The notes under the pieces: model-generated
Databases searched by the model: none
What the model saw: the letters and a program-made list of their open reading frames with translations, nothing else
What the model was told of the DNA's origin: nothing
In this document: positions 7,637-15,218 of the stretch, piece by piece
Layout of the letters: each line of letters starts with the position of its first letter
How positions within the stretch are numbered: the first letter of the stretch is position 1
Assembly: GCA_022822245.1 (NCBI GenBank)
Contig: JAJECB010000411.1
Location: forward strand, 1-23,281
Direction of reading: 5' to 3'
Source: Gammaproteobacteria bacterium
GTDB lineage: Bacteria; Pseudomonadota; Gammaproteobacteria; HK1
Length of the DNA: 23,281 nucleotides
Position numbers and translations under genes: made by a program

Positions 7637-9013
7637 ATGGACATGACCGCGACCGCCGACCGGCGCGCCCGGCCCTACAGCGGCTACCACCGCGTGTCGG
7701 TCGCGGGCGAGGACCCGGAGCTGACCCACACCGGCCCGCGCACCCCGTGCGGCGAGTACTTCCGGCGGTTCTGGATCCCGGTCGCGATGACCGAGGAGCT
7801 GGGAGAGCATCCCACCCCCGTCACCGTGCTCGGCGAGGAACTCGTCCTGTTCCGGGACCTTTCCGGGCGTCTCGGCCTTCTGCACAAGCATTGCAGCCAC
7901 CGCCGCGCGTCGCTCGAGTACGGGATCGTCTCCGAGCGCGGGGTCCGGTGCTGCTATCACGGCTGGCTCTTCGACGTGGACGGCACGATCCTCGAGGCGC
8001 CGGGGGAGCCCGCGGAGAGCCCCATTCCGCGGAGGCTCAGCCACGGCGCCTATCCCGTCACCGAGCTGGCCGGCCTCGTCTTCGCCTACCTCGGCCCCCC
8101 CGAGCTGCGGCCCGGGTTCCCCATGCTCGACACCCTCTCGCTGCCCGGCGACGAGCTCGTGCCCTACGCGATCGACTACCCCTGCAACTGGCTGCAGGTG
8201 GCCGAGAACCCGATGGACCCGTTCCACAGCGTGTTCCTGCACACCCGGGTGACCCGCGCGCACTTCAACCCGGCGTGGGGAGCGCTGCCGGTGGTCGAGT
8301 GGCACCCGCACGAGGACGGCACCGGGATCCATCTCACCAACGTCCGCCGCTGGGAGGACTTCATCTGGGTGCGGACCGCCGAGGTCATGCTCCCGGCCAT
8401 CGCGCAGCCGCCGGACATCTACCAGAACCCGGACCGGGAGAAGTTCTTTCCCGGGGTCGGGATCACCAAGTGGACGGTGCCGGTCGACGACACCCGGTGC
8501 CGCATCATCGCCTACCGCCACTTCAGCGACGAGCTCGACCTCGACGGCAAGGGGGACCGCACCCGGGTCGGGCTCAACCAGGTCGATTTCGTCGGGCAGA
8601 CCGGCATCGAGCGCTCGAGGGAGGAGGGCCTTCGCATGCCGGGCGACTACGAGGCGCAAGTTTCGCAGGGCCCGATCACGGTGCACGCCGGCGAGCGGCT
8701 CGCGACCACCGACAAGGGGGTGGCCCTCTACCGGCGGATGCTCCGCCAGGCGATCCGCAACCTCGCCGCGGGAGACGAGCCGCCACAGCTTCGGGCGGGA
8801 CCGGACGGTCGGGTGCCGACCATGGCCGGCGACGTCATTGTGCGCGTGCCCGTGTCGAACGGAGACGACGCCGAGCTCCAGCGGACGGTGGGCCGGGAGG
8901 TCGGGCGCATCGTTTACGAGACCATGGAGCTCGAGCGTGCCGCGCGGCGGGCGGAGATCGAGCGGCGGGTCCGGGCATGGCTCGGCGCGCACGTTCCATC
9001 GGGCGGGCCGTGA
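7637..9013 (+). CDS. Rieske non-heme iron oxygenase, alpha subunit (second copy, different subfamily)
   Basis: This 458-residue protein has Rieske ligands C86-x-H88 and C105-x2-H108 (CCYHGW), then a catalytic domain with the iron motif E190-N-P-M-D194-P-F-H197-x4-H202. It is longer than the oxygenase at 3608-4837 and only shares the motifs, so it is not a recent duplicate. The PFHSVFLH iron site and long C-terminus resemble phthalate-4,5-dioxygenase or Rieske O-demethylase-type enzymes, which act on aromatic or heterocyclic substrates with a separate reductase. No reductase or beta subunit is encoded nearby. It heads a rightward group with a 2-oxoglutarate oxygenase and ABC permeases. The ribosome site is weak; the second Met (7643) could also be the start. 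Confidence 0.88.
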   Translation: MDMTATADRRARPYSGYHRVSVAGEDPELTHTGPRTPCGEYFRRFWIPVAMTEELGEHPTPVTVLGEELVLFRDLSGRLGLLHKHCSHRRASLEYGIVSERGVRCCYHGWLFDVDGTILEAPGEPAESPIPRRLSHGAYPVTELAGLVFAYLGPPELRPGFPMLDTLSLPGDELVPYAIDYPCNWLQVAENPMDPFHSVFLHTRVTRAHFNPAWGALPVVEWHPHEDGTGIHLTNVRRWEDFIWVRTAEVMLPAIAQPPDIYQNPDREKFFPGVGITKWTVPVDDTRCRIIAYRHFSDELDLDGKGDRTRVGLNQVDFVGQTGIERSREEGLRMPGDYEAQVSQGPITVHAGERLATTDKGVALYRRMLRQAIRNLAAGDEPPQLRAGPDGRVPTMAGDVIVRVPVSNGDDAELQRTVGREVGRIVYETMELERAARRAEIERRVRAWLGAHVPSGGP

Positions 9014-9124
9014 GCGCGCGCCGGGCGCCCCGGCGATGCGACAATCGGGAGGCCACCCATGCAAGGACCTGAACGAGATGCACCCCGGTGACCTCTCCCC
9101 CGTTCGCCCCGCGGTTCCGAAGTG

Positions 9125-10156
9125 ATGGCGCGCGCGAGGGCCGAGACGCTTGCCGCCGACGAGGTGCCGGTGATCGATGTCGGACCCTTGCGCGACGGCA
9201 GCGATCCGACGGGGGTTGGTGCCGAGCTCGCCCGGGCCGCCTCCGAGGTGGGGTTCCTCTACGTCCGGAACCACGGGGTGGACGCCGCGACCATCGAAGG
9301 GGCGCGCCGCGCGGGGTTCGAACTCTTCCGGCTGCCGGCCGCGGCCAAGCACGAGGCGCGCACGAACCGGTTCCACCATGGCTGGCTCGGGCCCGACTCG
9401 ACGAAGATGTACGACGACGCGAAGCCCGACCTCAAGGAGAGCTTCAACTGGGGTCTCGAGGTCGAGGCGGAGGTCGAAGGCAAGGGCGAGACGGAGGCCG
9501 GGACGGATGCCGGGACGAAGGCCGGAGCCGGGAACGGGGCCGGCGCGGCGCGGCCGAACCCGCTCGCCGGACCCAACGTCTGGCCGGCCGCCGCCCCGGG
9601 ACTCGCACCCGGCGTGCGGCCCTGGTTCGACAGGGCGAGCGCCTGCGCGGAAGACCTCCTCCGTGGCTTTGCGGTGGGGGCCGGCCTCGACCCCGAGCAC
9701 TTCATCCGGCATCGCGACCGGCCGCTCAGCCGGGGGTCGCTCCAGTACTACCCGCCGCACCCCCGTGACGCCGGCGAAGACCGGTTCGGCGTCGCCCCCC
9801 ACACCGACTTCGGGATGCTCACCGTGCTCGCCCAGGACGACGTCGGCGGACTCGAGATCCAGCGGCTCACCGGCGAGTGGGTCGCGATGCCGCCATTGCC
9901 GGGGACGCTCGTCGTCAACGTCGGTGACCTGCTCGAGCGCTGGTCGAACCGCCGCTATCGGTCCACGGTGCATCGCGTGATCAACCGGAGCGGCCGGGAG
10001 CGGCTCTCGCTGGTGCTCGCCTACGACCCGAACTTCGAGACCCTGGTCGATCCGGGCGCGTTCTGCGCCGGGGGCGAGACCCCGCACGACGAGCCCATCC
10101 TGTGCGGCGACTACCTGCTCTGGCGGTTCGAGAAGGCCTTCGCCTACCGCCGCTGA
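9125..10156 (+). CDS. 2-oxoglutarate/Fe(II)-dependent oxygenase, isopenicillin-N-synthase-like
   Basis: This 343-residue protein is a member of the IPNS-like non-heme iron oxygenases. The N-terminal DIOX_N part has VPVIDVGPLRDG and GFLYVRNHGV; the C-terminal jelly roll carries the iron triad H226-x-D228 (APHTDFGMLTV) and H283 (STVHRV), plus the R293-x-S295 motif that binds the 2-oxoglutarate carboxylate. It probably hydroxylates, demethylates or desaturates a small molecule. Residues 112-145 form a low-complexity Glu/Gly/Ala/Thr-rich insertion between two conserved segments (KESFNWG and PNVWP). A GTG sits directly before the ATG at 9125 and could be used instead. It is followed 32 bases later by an ABC permease gene, suggesting that import and oxidation are co-expressed. 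Confidence 0.88.
   Translation: MARARAETLAADEVPVIDVGPLRDGSDPTGVGAELARAASEVGFLYVRNHGVDAATIEGARRAGFELFRLPAAAKHEARTNRFHHGWLGPDSTKMYDDAKPDLKESFNWGLEVEAEVEGKGETEAGTDAGTKAGAGNGAGAARPNPLAGPNVWPAAAPGLAPGVRPWFDRASACAEDLLRGFAVGAGLDPEHFIRHRDRPLSRGSLQYYPPHPRDAGEDRFGVAPHTDFGMLTVLAQDDVGGLEIQRLTGEWVAMPPLPGTLVVNVGDLLERWSNRRYRSTVHRVINRSGRERLSLVLAYDPNFETLVDPGAFCAGGETPHDEPILCGDYLLWRFEKAFAYRR
9458..9559 (+). repeat. Low-complexity in-frame insertion in the 2-oxoglutarate oxygenase gene
   Basis: The stretch is built from GAGGTCGAGGCG-like and GCCGGGACGGATGCC-like short units and encodes a Glu-, Gly-, Ala- and Thr-rich linker. It looks like slippage-driven expansion at a surface loop of the enzyme. Confidence 0.6.
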
Positions 10157-10188
10157 GCGGCGGCGGTTCGCGTCGAAGGGATCGCGCG

Positions 10189-11067
10189 TTGTCTCCCGAG
10201 CCCGTCGCCAGCGACACGCGATCGGCGCCAGCACCGGCGCCAGCACCGGCACCGGCGCGGGCACCGCGCGCGACGCGCGGACGCACGAAGTGGTGGCGGA
10301 GCCGCACGTTCGACGTCGTTCAGTTCGTCGTGCTCGGCGGGGGGCTCGTCTGGCTCACCGTCCGCGGTGCCGAGTCCATGGGCTACAACTGGCAGTGGTA
10401 CCGGATCCCCCGGTACTTCTGGCGGATCATCGACGGCGAGCTCATCTGGGGGCCGTTGATGACCGGCCTCGCGGTCACCGTCGAGCTCTCCCTCTACGCG
10501 ATGATCCTCACCCTCGCGATCGGGCTCGTGACGGCCCTCCTGCGAATGTCGGATTCGATCTCGGGCCAGATCCTCGCGAAGGTCTATCTCGAAGCGATCC
10601 GCAACACGCCGATGCTCGTGCAGCTCCTCGTGTTCTATTTCGTGATCGCTCCGGTCATCGGAATCGAGCGGTTCTGGACGGGCGTGCTCTGCCTCGGCGT
10701 GTTCGAGGGAGCGTTCGCCTCCGAGATCATCCGCGCCGGAATCAACTCGGTCCCCCGCGGTCAATGGGAGGCGTCGGCGAGCATCGGCCTCTCGCGCCTC
10801 AATACCTACCGGCTCGTCGTGCTGCCCCAGGCGGTCCCCCTGATGCTCCCGCCGATGACGGGGGTGCTCATCAACCTCATCAAGCACTCGGCCATCGTGA
10901 GCGTCATCGCGGTGTTCGAGCTGACGACGGAAGGGCGCAACATCATCGCCGAGACCTTCATGAGCTTCGAGGTCTGGCTCACCGTCGCGGGCGTGTATCT
11001 CGTCATCACGTGCAGCCTCTCGGTGCTGGTCGGCTACCTCGAGCGCCGCGTGGCGAGAAAGGACTGA
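10189..11067 (+). CDS. Polar amino-acid ABC transporter permease (first)
   Basis: This 292-residue inner-membrane protein belongs to the HisM/GlnP permease family. The TTG start at 10189 is chosen because GAAGGGA lies about ten bases upstream; the open frame before it runs inside the preceding gene. A short cytoplasmic N-terminus with an Ala-Pro repeat (residues 13-26) precedes membrane spans near residues 45-60, 90-115, 140-165, 215-240 and 265-285. The EAA loop that docks the ATPase is clear: EASASIGLSRLNTYRLVVLP. The motif RNTPMLVQLLVFYF is typical of this family. It is followed two bases later by a second permease, so the pair likely forms a heterodimer. No ATPase is encoded in the window. 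Confidence 0.88.
   Translation: MSPEPVASDTRSAPAPAPAPAPARAPRATRGRTKWWRSRTFDVVQFVVLGGGLVWLTVRGAESMGYNWQWYRIPRYFWRIIDGELIWGPLMTGLAVTVELSLYAMILTLAIGLVTALLRMSDSISGQILAKVYLEAIRNTPMLVQLLVFYFVIAPVIGIERFWTGVLCLGVFEGAFASEIIRAGINSVPRGQWEASASIGLSRLNTYRLVVLPQAVPLMLPPMTGVLINLIKHSAIVSVIAVFELTTEGRNIIAETFMSFEVWLTVAGVYLVITCSLSVLVGYLERRVARKD
10225..10266 (+). repeat. Short GC-rich tandem repeat encoding an Ala-Pro tract
   Basis: Units of the type GCGCCAGCACCG repeat here and encode (Ala-Pro)n followed by Ala-Arg-Ala-Pro in the permease N-terminus. It is likely prone to length change by slippage, with little effect on the membrane core. Confidence 0.6.
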
Positions 11068-11069
11068 CG

Positions 11070-11957
11070 GTGAACCCCTACGCGAAGAAGCGCCGCCTGA
11101 AGCCGCTCGATGTCGTCATCCTGGCCGCGGTGGCGGGGGTCGTCGCGTTCTTCGCCTGGAAGGTCAACTCGGTCCTCGCGTACGAATGGGACTGGGGGGT
11201 CATTCCCCGCTACCTGCTCCGCCGCGACGAAGAGACCGGGTCGCTCGCCCCCAACCTGCTCGTGCTCGGGCTCGTCACGACCGTGCGCCTCGCCATCTGG
11301 AGCCTCGTCCTCGCCGCGATCGTCGGCGGCATCATGGGGGTGATGCGCACGAGCCGGCGCCTCTTCCCCCGGCTCTTGAGCCGCGCCTACGTCGAGCTGG
11401 TCCGCAACACCCCGCCGCTCGTCTTCATTTTCGTCTTCTACTTCTTCATCTCGAGCCAGATCATGCCGCTTCTCGGAATCGACGCCCTGGTCACGGACGC
11501 TTCGCCGGTCACCGCCACCGTCATCGCGTGGGTGGCGTCCCCGCCGAAGCTGCTCGAGAACTTCATCGCCGGGGTGATCTGCCTCTCGCTCTTCTCCGGC
11601 GCCTACGTAACCGAGATCGTCCGGGCGGGGATCCAGTCGATCCCCCGCGCCCAGATCGAGGCGGGGGCGAGCATCGGGCTCTCGCGGTGGAAGATCATGC
11701 GCCTCGTGGTGCTCCCCCAGGCACTGCAACGGGTGCTCCCGCCGCTTGCCGGCCAGTTCATCATCCTCATCAAGGACTCCTCCCTGGTATCCCTTATCTC
11801 GATCCAGGAACTGACCTTCTACGCGCTCGACATCGCGGTATCGACGACGCGGGTCTTCGAGGTGTGGATCTTCGTCGGTGCGCTCTACTTCGTGATCTGC
11901 TACGCCTGCGCCCTCGCCTTCGATTGGCTGGAGCGCCGGGGCCGGGCCTACCACTGA
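11070..11957 (+). CDS. Polar amino-acid ABC transporter permease (second)
   Basis: This 295-residue HisM/GlnP-type permease starts at GTG 11070, two bases after the previous stop, with AAGGA upstream. Membrane spans are visible near residues 14-32, 60-85, 110-135, 165-190 and 265-285. RNTPPLVFIFVFYFF and the EAA loop EAGASIGLSRWKIMRLVVLP match the family. The segment between the first and second spans (RRDEETGSLAPN) makes it slightly longer than minimal permeases, as in general L-amino-acid (AapQM-type) systems. It should pair with the permease encoded just upstream and with the binding protein encoded on the opposite strand next door. A strong hairpin ends the transcript at 11987-12016. Confidence 0.9.
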   Translation: MNPYAKKRRLKPLDVVILAAVAGVVAFFAWKVNSVLAYEWDWGVIPRYLLRRDEETGSLAPNLLVLGLVTTVRLAIWSLVLAAIVGGIMGVMRTSRRLFPRLLSRAYVELVRNTPPLVFIFVFYFFISSQIMPLLGIDALVTDASPVTATVIAWVASPPKLLENFIAGVICLSLFSGAYVTEIVRAGIQSIPRAQIEAGASIGLSRWKIMRLVVLPQALQRVLPPLAGQFIILIKDSSLVSLISIQELTFYALDIAVSTTRVFEVWIFVGALYFVICYACALAFDWLERRGRAYH

Positions 11958-11986
11958 ACGAAAGGAGCGCGGCCCGGAAACGAACC

Positions 11987-12016
11987 GGGGGGAAGCCCGT
12001 CGCCGGGCTTCCCCCC
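11987..12016. terminator. Strong hairpin between convergent transporter genes
   Basis: GGGGGGAAGCCCG (11987-11999) pairs perfectly with CGGGCTTCCCCCC (12004-12016) around a 4-base loop. It sits between the second permease and the convergent binding-protein gene and can serve both strands, although the flanking T-tracts are missing. Confidence 0.7.
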
Positions 12017-12051
12017 GATGGATGGTCCAGGCGGATGAGATGGACGGCGCG

Positions 12052-12897
12052 CTACTCGCCGGTGTCGACCATGTCCGCCCAGTTGCGGGTCGTGAACCAG
12101 TAGTCGTGGCGCTCCTTCAGCCACCCGCTCGCGTGCTTCTCCTGGATCCAGTTGTTGAAGAAGTTGAGGACGTCGGGGTCGCCCTTGCGCACCGCGAAGG
12201 CTTCGCGCGTCGGGGACATCAGCTTCGGCGAGACGACCCGCAGCGCGTCGCCGCGCTTCTCGACCTCGAAGGCCGCCTTGGGCGGCGTCGAGGAAACGCC
12301 GTCGACGTTGCCGTTGGCCGCTTCCTGGTAGGCGAGGGTGTCGTCGTCGAAGTAGATGAGCTTCGCCTTCGGGAAGTTCCGCTTCATCGCCTCCGCACCG
12401 GTCGTGGCGCGACGGGTGGCGATGGTGATGCCCGCCTGGTTGAAGTCCTCGAGGGTCTTCAGGCCCTTCTCGTCGGCCCGGGCGGTGCTCGCCATGAGGA
12501 TGTAGCCGGTGTTGGCGTAGGGGTGGGTGAAGTTGACGGTGAGGTTGCGCTGCGCGGTGATCGACATGCCGCTGATGATCGCGTCGAACTTGCCGGCGAG
12601 GAGGGCGGGAATGATGCCGTCCCACGCCGTCGGCACGAAGTCGATGCCAACGCCCATGTCTTCGGCCAGCTTCTTCGCGACGTCGATCTCGAAGCCGATG
12701 AGCTCACCGTTCTTGTCGCGCATCGCCCAGGGGACGAAGGTCGAGAGGCCGACCCGAAGCTCGCCGCGCTTCTTGATCGTCTCGAGCACGCTATCCGCGG
12801 ACAGGGCCTGCCGAGTGTCCGCCGTGGCCGCGCCCGAGAGCGCGAGCAGAAGGCCCGTGGCGACGAGGGCGCCCATGCCGAGTCTCATTGATTTCAT
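12052..12897 (-). CDS. Periplasmic substrate-binding protein of an amino-acid ABC transporter
   Basis: This 281-residue protein is of SBP_bac_3 type. Residues 1-27 are a signal peptide (KSMR, a hydrophobic core, then SGAATA-D), so it is exported to the periplasm. The mature part opens with SVLETIKKRGELRVGLSTFVPWAM, then FEIDVAKKLAEDMG and WDGIIPALLAGKFDAIISGM, the usual start of lobe 1. The C-terminus has FFNNWI and WLKERHDYWF. The start at 12897 has AAGGA about ten bases upstream; an upstream in-frame extension has no signal sequence. It faces the two permease genes and almost certainly belongs with them, but it has its own promoter. The ligand is probably a polar or modified amino acid. Confidence 0.88.
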   Translation of the reverse strand: MKSMRLGMGALVATGLLLALSGAATADTRQALSADSVLETIKKRGELRVGLSTFVPWAMRDKNGELIGFEIDVAKKLAEDMGVGIDFVPTAWDGIIPALLAGKFDAIISGMSITAQRNLTVNFTHPYANTGYILMASTARADEKGLKTLEDFNQAGITIATRRATTGAEAMKRNFPKAKLIYFDDDTLAYQEAANGNVDGVSSTPPKAAFEVEKRGDALRVVSPKLMSPTREAFAVRKGDPDVLNFFNNWIQEKHASGWLKERHDYWFTTRNWADMVDTGE

Positions 12898-13122
12898 CGG
12901 CGAGTGTCCTTCATGTAGTGGGGGGGCGGCAAGCCTCGCACCGGCAAGGATCTCCGTCAAGCCGGGGCCGGCGCCGAGGCCGGTCGGATGGCCCCCCGGA
13001 TTCGAGACCTCCGGCGGTTCGCGTCCGCCGCGGGGCGGTGTCCCGGTGCCGCCCTCCACACGTCACCCGTCACCCGCCGCGCGCCGGTTGCGCCCGTCGG
13101 CCGGAACGGGCATGGTTCGGGA

Positions 13123-14010
13123 ATGGCATCGAATCCGTTGTCCCGGGCCGACCTCGCCCGGCTCACCGAGCGCTCCGACGCCAAGGGGCTCGTTCGTCTC
13201 GTCCTCCACGTCGGGGTGATCGCGGTCGCGGGGGCCGTCTACGCGGCCGCGCTCGAGACCGCATGGATGCTGCCCGCCGCCTGGGTCTACGGGACCTGCC
13301 TCGCCTTTGCGTTCGCGCCGCTGCACGAGACGGTCCACTACACCGCCTTTCGCAGCCGCGGGCTCAACCGCGCGGTGTCGGTCGCGTGCGGGTGGCTTCT
13401 CGTGCTGCCGCCCCGTTTCTTCCGCGCCTTCCACCTCGAGCATCACCGCTGCACGCAGGATCCGGAGCGCGACCCCGAGCTCACCGGCGCGCCGCTTCGC
13501 ACGTGGCGCCAGTACCTCTGGCGGGTCAGCGGGGCCCAGTACTGGGCGCGACAGCTCCGCGGGATCGCGAGGTTCGCGGCGGGACGGGTAACGGAGCCCT
13601 GGATCCCCGGTGCCGAGCGCGAACGGGTCGTTCGCGAGGCGCGGGTGTTCCTCGCGAGCTATGCGGCGGTCGGCGTCCTCTCGCTCGTGACCGGCACCGC
13701 CGGCCTGCTGCTCTGGTTCTGGATCGTTCCGGTCCTCCTCGGGCAGCCGATGCTGAGGCTCTACCTCCTTGCCGAGCACACCGGGTGTCCGATGACCCCG
13801 GACATGCTCGAGAACTCGCGCACCGTGCACACGAACGCCCTGGTCCGGTTCCTCGCGTGGAACATGCCCTACCACGCCGAGCACCACGCGTACGCCTCGA
13901 TCCCGTTCCATGCGCTGCCGCGCGCCCACGCCGCGCTCGCCCCGTTCATTCGGAACCAGCCGCGCGGATACGTGCGGGTGCATCGGGAGCTCGCCCGGGG
14001 TCTGGGCTAG
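13123..14010 (+). CDS. Membrane fatty-acid-desaturase-family di-iron enzyme (second copy)
   Basis: This 295-residue membrane protein carries the three histidine boxes H68-ETV-H72, H104-LE-HH (104-108) and H251-AE-HH (251-255) of the FA_desaturase superfamily. Hydrophobic segments lie near residues 24-65, 85-98 and 180-208. It is clearly paralogous to the product of 5438-6409 but has diverged, and it lacks an adjacent ferredoxin gene; it may share the one encoded at 5073-5441. It is divergent from the binding-protein gene, with a 225-base gap (12898-13122) in which I see no other gene. The ATG at 13123 gives a start aligned with the paralogue (NPLSRADLARLTERSDA versus GRLSREELRGLMRRSDA). Confidence 0.82.
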   Translation: MASNPLSRADLARLTERSDAKGLVRLVLHVGVIAVAGAVYAAALETAWMLPAAWVYGTCLAFAFAPLHETVHYTAFRSRGLNRAVSVACGWLLVLPPRFFRAFHLEHHRCTQDPERDPELTGAPLRTWRQYLWRVSGAQYWARQLRGIARFAAGRVTEPWIPGAERERVVREARVFLASYAAVGVLSLVTGTAGLLLWFWIVPVLLGQPMLRLYLLAEHTGCPMTPDMLENSRTVHTNALVRFLAWNMPYHAEHHAYASIPFHALPRAHAALAPFIRNQPRGYVRVHRELARGLG

Positions 14011-14169
14011 CGCGCCGCGCCGGCGACGCGACAACTCGGCACGGCCGCGCGCTCGTCACCCGGAAGAGCTGGCCGGATGCGGCAAGGAGGGCGTTCGGGT
14101 TCGAGGGGTTTCGCCGTTGCCGCCGCCTGACGTATGGTTCCGGGACCGGGCAGGGTCGGGAGACGGATC

Positions 14170-15030
14170 GTGAAGCTTGACTACGCAAAGGGCGTCGCCG
14201 AGTACTTTCGAACCAATCAATGGAACTACTTCACCGATCTCCTGCAAACGCTTCGCATCAACAGCCACATCCATATCTTCGTCAATACCTCCATTCACCC
14301 GGTCTCGCTGGAAAGGATCGTGAAGGAGTACCTCGCGATGAGAGGCTGGGCGGTCAACCGGGTGAACGAGATGCTGAGATGGTCGGCCCCGAAGACGGGC
14401 GTCATTCACGGGGTCCATCCGCACGACATGCCGCACTTCGACATGATCTGGCGGTTCCGGAACGACGTCGTGCTCGAGCCCATGGAAGAGCGGCTGGCCG
14501 AAGGGGGGCGGAACGTTCTCTATTGGGACGAGGACTACATGAAGACCTTCTACCGCGGGTATCAATGGAGATCCGTGGGCCGCGAGGAAGAGCAGCAGAT
14601 CCTCGCCTATTTCGAAACCCCGCACTGGAACGACGCCTTCGAGCTCATCGTGAATCCGGAGACTCCCCATATCCACGTCAACGTGGAGACCTGCATTCAC
14701 CCGAGCGTGCTCGAAAGGTTCTTTCTCGACGCAATCGCGAAGAGAGGCTGGAAGGTTCTGAGGACGGTTCCGAACGTGGTCGTATCCCACGGCGTGTACT
14801 ACGGCAAGATCATGTTCCTGGTGGCGGAGCCGGAGCTGAGCTTCGACTTCTCCTGGTTCTACAACCCGGACGTGATACTCGCACCGTGCACCCGGCAACA
14901 CCTCGTGTATGGCAATTCCGAGTACCTGATCGTGAGGAAGAAGGACATCGACGACCTCATCGCCGAGGATGACTACGTGACCCTGGGCGAGGACGAGATC
15001 CGGCGGTGCCTTCGATCGATCGAGATCTGA
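14170..15030 (+). CDS. Unrecognised protein with two tandem copies of one domain
   Basis: This 286-residue protein starts at GTG 14170, preceded by GGGAG at a good distance; an upstream in-frame ATG (14134) is less likely. I do not recognise the family. It consists of two homologous halves, about residues 9-130 and 144-265. HIHIFVNTSIHPVSLER (33-49) aligns with HIHVNVETCIHPSVLER (167-183), and RGW 58-60 aligns with RGW 192-194, all at a constant offset of 134 residues. Each half holds an H-I-H strand and an I-H-P turn, so a metal site or paired beta-sheet fold is possible. There is no signal peptide or membrane segment. Codon use is less GC-biased than that of its neighbours, which hints at transfer. 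It stands alone between convergent and co-directional neighbours. Confidence 0.75.
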   Translation: MKLDYAKGVAEYFRTNQWNYFTDLLQTLRINSHIHIFVNTSIHPVSLERIVKEYLAMRGWAVNRVNEMLRWSAPKTGVIHGVHPHDMPHFDMIWRFRNDVVLEPMEERLAEGGRNVLYWDEDYMKTFYRGYQWRSVGREEEQQILAYFETPHWNDAFELIVNPETPHIHVNVETCIHPSVLERFFLDAIAKRGWKVLRTVPNVVVSHGVYYGKIMFLVAEPELSFDFSWFYNPDVILAPCTRQHLVYGNSEYLIVRKKDIDDLIAEDDYVTLGEDEIRRCLRSIEI

Positions 15031-15032
15031 AA

Positions 15033-15060
15033 CGACGGCCGGAAGACGAGAGGGCCGTCG
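15033..15060. terminator. Hairpin just after the duplicated-domain gene
   Basis: CGACGGCC (15033-15040) and GGCCGTCG (15053-15060) pair perfectly around a 12-base loop, two bases after the stop codon. It probably ends the transcript of the gene at 14170-15030. Confidence 0.45.
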
Positions 15061-15104
15061 GCGACGTCACCGGCGGTTCTGCCCGAGCATCTCGAATTCA
15101 CCTG

Positions 15105-15133
15105 GCGGCCGGACTCCCCCGGAGCCCGGCCGC
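15105..15133. terminator. GC-rich hairpin in the convergent gap
   Basis: GCGGCCGG (15105-15112) pairs with CCGGCCGC (15126-15133). The inner CTCC and GGAG also pair, leaving a 3-base loop. It lies between the convergent genes ending at 15030 and 15219 and may serve the dehydrogenase gene. Confidence 0.4.
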
Positions 15134-15218
15134 GCGCGGACCTTGCGGACATCGACCCGTCTCGCGGCCTCGCGCCCGGACCCTCGCGGCAGGACGGGCC
15201 CGGCCCCGGCCGGGTGCG

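Noticed and set aside
7409..10264. A 951-residue open frame on the minus strand
   Set aside because: It is antisense to the Rieske and 2-oxoglutarate oxygenase genes, is Arg/His/Pro-rich without domains, and arises from GC-rich codon bias.
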